Shown here: piece by piece, positions 1 through 7,705 of the stretch | Numbering within the stretch: the stretch's first letter is position 1 | Layout: the number at the start of each line of letters is the position of its first letter | From: Priapulus caudatus | Taxonomy: Eukaryota; Priapulida; Priapulimorpha; Priapulimorphida; Priapulidae | Length of the DNA: 23,567 nucleotides | Assembly: GCF_000485595.1 (NCBI RefSeq) | Contig: NW_014577573.1 | Location: forward strand, 118,402 to 141,968 | Direction of reading: 5' to 3' | The notes under the pieces: model-generated | What the model saw: the letters and a program-made list of their open reading frames with translations, nothing else | Databases searched by the model: none | Told to the model about the DNA's origin: nothing | Position numbers and translations under genes: made by a program

Positions 1-4
1 CAAT

Positions 5-38
5 CAACATGAATAAGAGAGCTCTCTTATTCATGTTG
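5..38. repeat. Perfect 34-bp palindrome (short hairpin element)
   Basis: The two halves, beginning CAACATGAATAAGAGAG, are exact reverse complements around a GAGCTC centre with no loop. Size and form resemble the hairpins at 315-349, 12761-12798 and 21587-21624, although the sequence is only loosely similar. The left flank is cut by the window edge, so a target duplication cannot be tested. Confidence 0.8.
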
Positions 39-314
39 TTTGTGCACAGCGCGGGCTTCAATAAAAAAAGAAGGTAAATAAACACAAAATGTATTTACTA
101 CCAAAGTTTGTTTCTCTACTCTATTTCGCCTATTATTGCCGATAACTTTCTGTAAATGCCGTTCAAATGCTCTTCTGCAACACACAAATACACCGCACGC
201 ATGCCACTGTGCACAAACAACAAGAATAAAAGAATTCAAGTGCCTTCTAGGGTTCAAACATCAGCATATGTATGCCATGTATATGTACACAGATGGTTTA
301 ACTTAGGATTTTAT
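39..314. other. Non-coding, no gene recognised
   Basis: AT-rich sequence. A 76-codon minus-strand open frame (27-257) overlaps the hairpin, has no recognisable domain and no splice context I trust. Confidence 0.5.
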
Positions 315-349
315 CAGGAGTAGATAATAGTCTCTATTATCTACTCCTG
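315..349. repeat. 35-bp hairpin insertion, arms CAGGAGTAGATAATAG
   Basis: Two perfect 16-nt arms (315-330 and 334-349) flank a TCT loop. The arm is identical to that of the hairpin at 12761-12798. The 8-mer GATTTTAT occurs directly on the left (307-314) and again at 353-360, three bases (CAT) past the right arm. This looks like a target-site duplication with a small terminal offset. Confidence 0.75.
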
Positions 350-470
350 CATGATTTTATGTTGACTGAATGTGCAATGTTTTATACATGATCGTGTGCA
401 CATGTTAAATTATGTAACAGAGCAGTAATTTGGTTTTGACGCCACCCACCATTGGTCAATATTCTTTCTT

Positions 471-750
471 CCAGCTGTCACCAGTGAACAAATAATACAT
501 CCAGTACTACCTGAGCATCATTAGTGATTTATGAATGGACTTTACATTCAAGTACTTGCAACACAATAGGTGGCAATCGATTACAGTATGCATTGATAGT
601 GATATATAGTCCAGCTGTCACCAGTGAACAAATAATATATCCAGTACTACCTGAGCATCAATAGTGATTTATGAATGGACTTTACATTCAAGTACTTGCA
701 ACACAATAGGTGGCAATCGATTACAGTATGCATTGATAGTGATACATAGT
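471..750. repeat. Two tandem copies of a 140-bp unit
   Basis: Copy 1 is 471-610 and copy 2 is 611-750. Each starts CCAGCTGTCACCAGTGAAC and ends in CATAGT or TATAGT. I count three substitutions between the copies, so the duplication is recent or homogenised. No open frame spans the unit and no motif suggests a function. Confidence 0.95.
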
Positions 751-879
751 TTTAATTGGTGAATTATTTTCATATTTCAATGTATTCTGATCGAATTGGT
801 CTGACATAGTATAGATGTTGGTAATCCACAAAGTCATGGTGCATTTCATTACATTCAGCTTTTGCTACAACATACTATG

Positions 880-1178
880 GCTGATAGGGTCTATGTCCCC
901 CAGGGTACTGCCGGAACGTACCCTGGGTACTGTCCGGTATACCGGAACGTACCTTGGTACTAAATACTACTATCTAATATGCCGGACCGTACCTCGCCTA
1001 CTCCACTAACGAGTCTAGGGAGTTGCCTACGCCTACTCCCTAACCCTAACCCTATAAGTATAACCCTAACTCTAACCCTAACCCTAACCCTAACACTAAC
1101 CCTAACCCTAACCATATCAGCTAGATAGTTACCAGAGTACGTTCCGGCAGTACCCTGGGGGACATAGACCCTATCAGC
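880..1178. mobile_element. Foldback/TIR element A (299 bp) with internal CCCTAA array
   Basis: The left end begins GCTGATAGGGTCTATGTC and the right end is its inverted copy. The terminal inverted repeats run about 47 bp with one mismatch. The element is bounded by a perfect 9-bp direct repeat CATACTATG at 871-879 and 1179-1187, the expected footprint of target-site duplication. The interior holds an imperfect telomere-type (CCCTAA)n tract at about 1035-1113. There is no transposase, so the element is non-autonomous. It is inverted relative to its relative at 13764-14437 and lacks the nested insertion found there. Confidence 0.9.
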
Positions 1179-1187
1179 CATACTATG

Positions 1188-2088
1188 CATGTGTTTCCCC
1201 ATAGTCTGACACAAGAAAATGCTTAATTGAATAAGTAGCCACCAGGTGGCAATGAAAAACTGCTGTTCATAACATTCACCTCAAAGTTATTACTTATATA
1301 AATATTGGAACAACATGATTTGATTTAAATTTTTTGAATCTTCTTAAACCGCTCAGTCTCCTTGGAGACACAGGTCATTGATGAACTTCCTCCATGTCGC
1401 TCAGTTAATTGTCATTGCTCCATTTATGTATTTGTAATAAACGGTAAAAAGCGAACAGTCTATAGGGTTAACAGAGTAATGAGGTATCACTAGTAATTCT
1501 CTTTATTTGTAATACCAAGAAGCACCTGCTAGTTATCCTCAGCATATAATATATATACACCTGCATGCACATACTCTTTGTGTATAGGTTCACATTTCTT
1601 TTCCACTCTCAGACCATATGTATCATTCAGTAATATGTGTCAGCAGTGAGCGTAACTGATCTGAATCAGTGATCCGTCCATAAAAAAAACACCCTCTTCA
1701 TTAGATGAATGTATGTGAATTCGCCAGGGTTTGACGAGTATTACATCAGTTGCTAGTTGCTACGTGTTGTAATATGTGGGCATGATACTGTTGTTGAAGC
1801 TCTTAGCAGGACATTATATATTATCATCTTATCTGCTGTACACTTCTGTAAATTATGATTTTAAGATGAGCTCAAAATACTGTACATGTACTGTGTTAAA
1901 AATTTTTATATGCGTGATTAACACTGAATATATATAGCAACATTTTGAGGGAGTCAGGAAATATATCACAAAAGAGTCGCATTATATATTTATACTATTA
2001 TACCCTGCACTATCATATTGTTGTCGTTGATTGCAAGTTTACAGTGATAATTTTATGAATTCACTCTGTTGCTTATTTTCATTTTTAG
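1188..2088. other. Non-coding DNA upstream of the ankyrin gene
   Basis: About 900 bp of AT-rich sequence with no supported open frame. It ends in a pyrimidine-rich stretch and an AG at 2088-2089, so at least its 3' part is probably an intron in the leader of the downstream gene. I cannot place a promoter or a first exon. Confidence 0.45.
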
Positions 2089-2089
2089 G

Positions 2090-2201
2090 TTCTGCCAGCA
2101 AAGGTGAATATAAATTTCAGCATGTCTGAGTGGTTCTGAGAGACTTGGTAATTGATCATATTCAACCAAATAGGCTACGAAATAAAACGTGGAGCAGAAA
2201 T
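2090..2201 (+). other. Probable 5' leader segment of the ankyrin gene
   Basis: A TTTTTAG acceptor-like sequence ends at 2089, and a second AG follows at 2119-2120. The leader contains a five-codon upstream ORF (ATG at 2122, stop at 2137-2139) ahead of the main ATG at 2202. The coding frame is open from 2130, just after an in-frame TGA, but has no ATG before 2202. Confidence 0.45.
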
Positions 2202-3896
2202 ATGGCATATCTCTCACTCTGCTGCGATGCAAACGGAAACGTGTATAATGACGTCGTGTGCAGTGTGTGCTTTAACAAGGAGGTAAAAACCAGTTTGACA
2301 GAAAAGTACAAGTTAGCAGAAAACCTACAACTTGCCTGCCAAGATAATGACGTTTCGACTGTTAAAAATTTGCTGTCTACTACTGTTCATCTCTGTTGTT
2401 TCCATAGTGTCTATGTAATTGTACAGGCAGCCATTGAAGAGGTTTGTCACCTTGGTAATGTGAAGATGCTAGAGGTACTTTTACAATATAGTGTCATCGA
2501 TAATGACATATTTAACTCTGCCATGCACGTGGCATGTGCAAATAACCAATTAGATGCAGTGAAATTGCTGATGCGTCATGGCTTTGATCCTGATATGTGC
2601 ATGGTGTGTGATAGAGGGCATGGCGATATAGTCGATGCTCTTATTCTCAGTGGAGGCATTGACGGTCTTATGCCTCTGCGTCTGCGAGATGAGAGCTGTC
2701 GGCCGCAGTCCTTGTTGCATATGGTGCAAAGAGCTGAAACAGCGAGAATTCTTATTCATCATGGCGCTGACCCAAACATGGTCGAAGCAAACAATCGCCA
2801 CTTCTCGCCCCTGCACAAGGCGTGTCTAAACAGAAGCGTCGATATCGTGGGAGTGTTGCTGGAGAGTGGAGCAATCGTTAACGCAGTCGCCAGCGCTAAG
2901 GAGACGCCGCTGCACGTTCTGCTTCGAGACAGCTACAGGAACAGCGAGAATACGTCACTGCTGCCCATAGCGAAGCTGCTGCTAGACGCCGGCGCTGACG
3001 TGCGAGCGTTCGACGAGAGCGACGAGACAGCCCTGCACATCGCGTGCAAGCGCGGCCTACCCGACCTCGTAGACTGCCTGCTGCGATGCGGCGCCGACAT
3101 GGACGCGCGGTCGGCGACGTTGGACACGCCGCTGCACAACGCGTGCTGCGTGCCGGCGATCTCGCTGCGGCCGCCGCACGACGGCCGACACACGGCCATC
3201 GTGCGCACGCTCGTGAAGCACGGCGCGGCGCCGCGGGCGGCCAACTGCGACGGCGCCACGCCGCTGTACTTGGCGGCAAAGTGGCTGTACGGCGACGGCG
3301 GCGTCGCGCGAGCGCTGCTGGACGGCGGCGCCGACGTCGACGTCAGGGAGCGGCGCCGCGGCGAGACGCCGCTCATGCTGCTCTGCCGCAGACTCGAGGA
3401 GAGCCGCTGCGGCCTGCTGCCGTTCAGAAGCGCCGCCAGGGAGCGGCACGTGCGTGCGGCGAGGATCGGCCTCGTCTGGATGCTGCTGCACGAGGGTGCG
3501 CACGTCGATGCAGCGGACGCCGGCGGACGCACGCCGCGCGACGCTCTGGCGTCGGCCCGCCGCAGGGTGATGCTCGACCCGGACGACTGCCACCTGCTGG
3601 ACGACCTCAGCAACGCCATGGAGAAGCGATATCACCTGAGTCTGCAGTGCCAGGCGGCGCGCGCCTTTGTGCAACACGGGCTGCCGACAGAGATGCTGAA
3701 TCGTCTGCCGGCCGTGCTTGCGGAATTAGTACGTCTGCATGTTACGGCGCCAGAGGCGGAGTCAAGGGAGGGTGCTGATAGTGGGTGCTGCAACTCAGAC
3801 GACTGGGGTGACATTAAAAGCACAGACGATGAGAACAGTGACAGTGGCGATGAGGACAGTGACTGGGAAAATGAGTTAGGGGCACCCAATGAGTGA
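2202..3896 (+). CDS. Ankyrin-repeat protein with SOCS/BC-box-like C-terminus
   Basis: The predicted protein has 564 residues in a single coding exon. The start is the first in-frame ATG, with A at -3 and G at +4. Around nine ankyrin repeats are visible from about residue 36 to 443. The clearest show the TPLH and LLxxGAD signatures: FSPLHKAC (201), ETPLHVL (234), ETALHIAC (275), DTPLHNAC (308), ATPLYLAA (352) and ETPLMLLC (388). Residues 480-489, SLQCQAARAF, fit the elongin-binding BC-box pattern S-L-x3-A-x3-hydrophobic. An LP-rich helix follows to about 513, so a role as substrate receptor of a cullin-RING E3 ligase (ASB-like) is an inference. The tail (523-564) is acidic and Ser/Asp-rich. 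The first 230 codons are AT-rich, whereas about 2880-3720 is strongly GC-rich. I do not recognise a specific ortholog. Confidence 0.88.
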   Translation: MAYLSLCCDANGNVYNDVVCSVCFNKEVKTSLTEKYKLAENLQLACQDNDVSTVKNLLSTTVHLCCFHSVYVIVQAAIEEVCHLGNVKMLEVLLQYSVIDNDIFNSAMHVACANNQLDAVKLLMRHGFDPDMCMVCDRGHGDIVDALILSGGIDGLMPLRLRDESCRPQSLLHMVQRAETARILIHHGADPNMVEANNRHFSPLHKACLNRSVDIVGVLLESGAIVNAVASAKETPLHVLLRDSYRNSENTSLLPIAKLLLDAGADVRAFDESDETALHIACKRGLPDLVDCLLRCGADMDARSATLDTPLHNACCVPAISLRPPHDGRHTAIVRTLVKHGAAPRAANCDGATPLYLAAKWLYGDGGVARALLDGGADVDVRERRRGETPLMLLCRRLEESRCGLLPFRSAARERHVRAARIGLVWMLLHEGAHVDAADAGGRTPRDALASARRRVMLDPDDCHLLDDLSNAMEKRYHLSLQCQAARAFVQHGLPTEMLNRLPAVLAELVRLHVTAPEAESREGADSGCCNSDDWGDIKSTDDENSDSGDEDSDWENELGAPNE

Positions 3897-6894
3897 AAAT
3901 TACAGTGGGTAATTACTTACATTTGTTAAAGATGGTAGATATACTTTTGTAGGATTGCCTGTTGCTTTGGTGGCTCATGGGAGTACCTTGTCCAACCATC
4001 ACCCATGATGCTGAGCAAATACCTGCTCAACACAGTGCAGAAGCGGACCAGGATGTTCATTCAGTCGTGTTTGGAACAGCCTTGATCTAAATTTAGTGCC
4101 AAGTAGGCTGCAGCATTCAGTGTACTGTTTACTTGCTAATCGTGCATGAGTCTAAATTGATCAAACATAAGTCGGCTATACTTGCAGAGCATCATGGGAG
4201 ACTGTTGGGCCATGTACATGCACCCATAACATGTTACAACCATGCTAACTTGTAAAATCATATCTAGTCACTTAGTTACTATTAGGTGCAAGTGAAAACA
4301 ATTCGTGGCATTTTGATTGAAGTGAATGGTCATCAAAATTAAACTACATTCTAAACATCTTAAAAGCAAACATCTACCAAATCGTGTAGTGAAGGATATG
4401 CAGATCTTCAAGTTATGTGAGGGATCCTCATGTATTTTGTGAACTTAGTTATCTGAATGCATATATATGTTAAATTTTTGTGTTCTGGTATTTATCATGC
4501 ATCTTTGGTTCGTTTGGCTCTACCTTTATTTTGTAACATTGAGCAATTATATATGCTAGTGTTGATATACTTAGAATGTTTAACCAGTTGTGATATTATC
4601 ATGAGGAAATATTTATATATTGTTGGAAGGCTTTGAAGAAGATAGCAGAATGTCACCCAAGATTAATCAATATTGAGTTGCAATGATTATTACAATATTG
4701 TTCCACCGAGGCTGGCAGGTGCTCGACCGTCCAAAAAGAGCCATCAATTATTATTATTATTATTTATATCTTAGGCTTATATGAGTAAATTTTCATGTCC
4801 AAAGCTGGAGGCTGCTGTTTTTGAAATTTATTGACAATTTGGGGGGGGGGGTGTAACGAAGGTTCATGACAATAAATTACCATTTCCCTCTCATTTGGTG
4901 AGGGTACCAAGTGCCGGTACAATGTGCTACCAATCACGAGCCTAATATAAATAATAATATATGATACATTATGCAATGGTTTAATTATGTGCATATTATA
5001 TATGGTTTAATTATTGTTCTCTTCCAATATAATATTGACCAGGTTGGCAGATTAATCTAATTCAGTGTTACGTTTCATTGCGTTAGTTTACTGTACGTTT
5101 TACATGATTTATGCATATTATATGCATTATTTATCATAGCTCTAGTACGTACTATAGCCCACGGATAGCTAGATTTATCATTGCTTGACCGATCTATTTA
5201 CAAGACAACTTTTTGTGGCGTATTGTGTTTGAAGTTTTTATGCTGGTAGTTTTACATTATTTGTTAATTAAAATAACAAATTAAACAAATTGCACCCCAT
5301 TCTTTGCTTATACTTATGCATCACCTGCATAATATATCAGGAGTGAATATATAAAGGCAAGTTTCAAAAATTTAATCCTGACATGCCCACAATTGAAATA
5401 TGGTAACTATAGCCGTCCGCCACAGTACACGTACATGTATCTGCTGTGACACTCGCTATCGAAGTGGTTCACCTCACTTTCAGTTAACTCTTTACACTTT
5501 TATAGAGAACGAGTGCATATAAATGGTAAACTATGCAATCAGGATTTGTCCATGACAAATTGCTCTTTCAAGTTTCATTGCAACAATAAATTATAATGGC
5601 AGCTATGTGCCCATTATCATAATAATATTTCTGAAGTCAGATGAGGCATCTGGGCTAGTGCTTGGTGTGAATGTTTTCCCAATGATTATTTTAGTGGCTG
5701 CTAATTCAAGTACACAGTTCTACTGGTATCAAAATGCTAGTTGGTTAAGGAAATACAGGTCAATGAATGGCAATAAGACTGCTATGAAGCAACATAAGTT
5801 TATTCAGCGACTGATTAATCACCATAATTTAAAAGCATTTTTTACAGGAAATTACTCTGCTAAAAAAGAGGGTGTTCAAATCACTGCTTTTTCATGTCAA
5901 ATTTCACTTATGCTATACACGCTTAATTGTGTTGTTAATTATTAGGCCATTTCCTGTTTGGTGACATCTTTGGCGAGTCTAATTATTTCACATAGACGTA
6001 ACATTTTTAATATAATTATAACTTATACATATACGACACGTCAAAGTTTTACACATAATCATTACATATGCATTAAATAATACGATAATTGGTAAATAAA
6101 AATTATATGGGATATATCATATATATGATAACTTTTTTAATAATACTGAAAAACACGACTAAAATGTTTCATTATGAAATAAATTACGTTGTTGTAAATG
6201 AAAAAAATTCATTAATTAAGGCTTTCAAAACTCCTTATTGGAACAAAACACGACCTTACAAAGGTGGAGTAAAACAACTGAAATATAAAGACATTTATTT
6301 TTATAAATTATTAAACGAAAAATGTATACGATTTCTCATGTTAAAAACGTCACCTTGCCAGTATTGCTTAGGTAATACATTCAAATAAATCAATTTATAA
6401 GAGTAAACACAGGCATATAGTCCTATTGTACATTATAATAGTCCTATAGGGTATCTGCAACATCAAGATACACACATTAGAAGACATGCCATGCTGTTGA
6501 TCCCTTGCCTCTGGGAATCGGTTATCATATCTCTATAATGTGACTATTATGAAAAACACTGTCTTGTTATAAATTTTAGTAAGAATTCCCCCTGGAAGAA
6601 ACAGAATTGGTTCTGGTTTGAGAGCAGCCTTTTCATGGATCAATAATCAGTACTCTCTGGTATACGCAGTAAAGGCACAATAACTATGACACGTGTATTA
6701 CAGATGCTCAAATCACCAATCAGTGGCATCATGTGAGAGCACTGCAGTTCTTACTTGGAGTGAATTAATTATTAATGTATGCAGCACCTCCGTGTTTCAT
6801 TCTGTCACGTCAGTCGATCTTCGTACATTACTTACATCCGTACACTTGCTCTGCTCCTGCGTAAATAACTCGTAACCATAAATTAATTATAGAT
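3897..6894. other. 3 kb with no supported gene
   Basis: AT-rich DNA between two convergent genes. It must contain the 3' UTR of the ankyrin gene. Possible poly(A) signals are ATTAAA at 4338-4343 and AATAAA at 4871-4876. Other contents are an (ATT)n run, an 11-base G tract at 4841-4851, and open frames at 5607-5945 and 6089-6388 whose composition is what chance gives in AT-rich sequence. Confidence 0.5.
4712..4765 (+). repeat. (ATT)n microsatellite after a GC-richer stretch; possible retroelement tail
   Basis: A 35-bp segment with higher GC (GAGGCTGGCAGGTGCTCG and following) runs directly into six ATT-like units. Several non-LTR and SINE families end in such a simple-repeat tail, so this may be the 3' stub of one. 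No coding remnant supports that, and the call rests on form alone. Confidence 0.3.
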
Positions 6895-6900
6895 TTTATT
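6895..6900 (-). terminator. Candidate poly(A) signal AATAAA for grin1
   Basis: This is the first AATAAA I find on the minus strand after the grin1 stop codon, about 590 nt downstream. The 3' end has no other support. Confidence 0.35.
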
Positions 6901-7370
6901 AGTGAAAAAAAAGATGTAGCTGAAGATCATTAGCAGATTGCACTTACCACATTGAAAAAAACGAGATGTGAGTAGAGCGAGATAATATACAATATTGAGA
7001 TTCAAGTTTATCGTCACAGGCATAGCAGTATACCATGAAAATTTATAGCACTCTTCCCTCAGTCCAGTGCAGATATTTCATACCAGTACCTCACACTGAC
7101 TAATCCAAATCGGTCTTATTAACCGTGGATCATATATCTCTTCAGATTCCTTCACCATATCAACAAGCAGATTGCCCCTGACTTGATCGATAGTGGAATC
7201 AGGTTTATGCACGTTTATATGGTATTATGCACATATATATTATACACAACTTATTTGACAGCTATATGTGTAGTATATTTGGACGTCTACGTATATACTA
7301 TGCTGCCCGTAAATCGTGACTAGCATTCTCACCCCAAGGATATGCCCACGTATGATCTGGCTATGCACTG

Positions 7371-7407
7371 CCCTCGGTGTTGCAGCTTTGACTAATTTCA
7401 CCGAGGG
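7371..7407 (-). promoter_or_regulatory. Stem-loop in the grin1 3' UTR
   Basis: A 9-bp GC-rich stem, CCCTCGGTG paired with CACCGAGGG, encloses a 19-nt loop. It lies about 85 nt past the grin1 stop codon, so it would be transcribed in the mRNA. A regulatory role is inference. Confidence 0.35.
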
Positions 7408-7492
7408 AACCTTGTCTGATTACGACTGACTCTGTGCTTTCCTAGCCTCCCAAGATATCTTCCAAATCAACTTCTCTCACAAGGCACCTGCC

Positions 7493-7705
7493 TCACACAA
7501 GGTTCTCTTTAAACGTGATTCTGTCGGATGACGAGTCCCTCCCCATGCTTGGCCTCTGGTACGGCTGCGTGGCGAGTGATGGGTTGAAGGGTGTTTTCTC
7601 TGGCATGCCTCCGTAGCTCACGCTCATGCCCCCGTTCGGACCATGCAGTCGGCTCGCATCCTGCATATTCTTCAGCATCATTTTGCGCCTAACGTTCTTG
7701 CGCTT
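7493..7705 (-). CDS. grin1: grin1 exon 18: C-terminal tail and stop
   Basis: Residues 866-935, then TGA at 7495-7493. It starts after TTGCAG with the basic run [12 protein letters not shown] and continues Gly/Ser/Pro-rich, ending FKENLV. Exon 17 ends in phase 0, so this joins in frame. The tail is not alignable to the human C1/C2 cassettes by eye. The C-terminus is not a standard class I PDZ ligand. Confidence 0.85.
   Translation of the reverse strand, partial: KRKNVRRKMMLKNMQDASRLHGPNGGMSVSYGGMPEKTPFNPSLATQPYQRPSMGRDSSSDRITFKENLV

Noticed and set aside
27..257. 76-codon minus-strand frame at the left edge
   Set aside because: It starts inside a region next to a palindromic hairpin, shows no domain, and I could not find supporting splice or family evidence.
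471..750. CRISPR array
   Set aside because: There are two long adjacent copies with no repeat-spacer alternation, in an animal genome.
1035..1113. A true chromosome end or telomere
   Set aside because: The repeats are short, imperfect and enclosed within inverted-repeat elements, with unique sequence and genes on both sides.
2933..3778. Long open frames (up to 244 codons) on both strands overlapping the ankyrin gene
   Set aside because: They are by-products of the GC-rich, stop-poor coding sequence. Their translations are Arg/Ala/Ser-rich with no domain, while the frame 2202-3896 has clear ankyrin repeats.
5607..6388. Two AT-rich plus-strand open frames of 112 and 99 codons
   Set aside because: Ile/Asn/Lys/Tyr-rich composition as expected by chance at this base composition; no motif, no splice context, no family resemblance.
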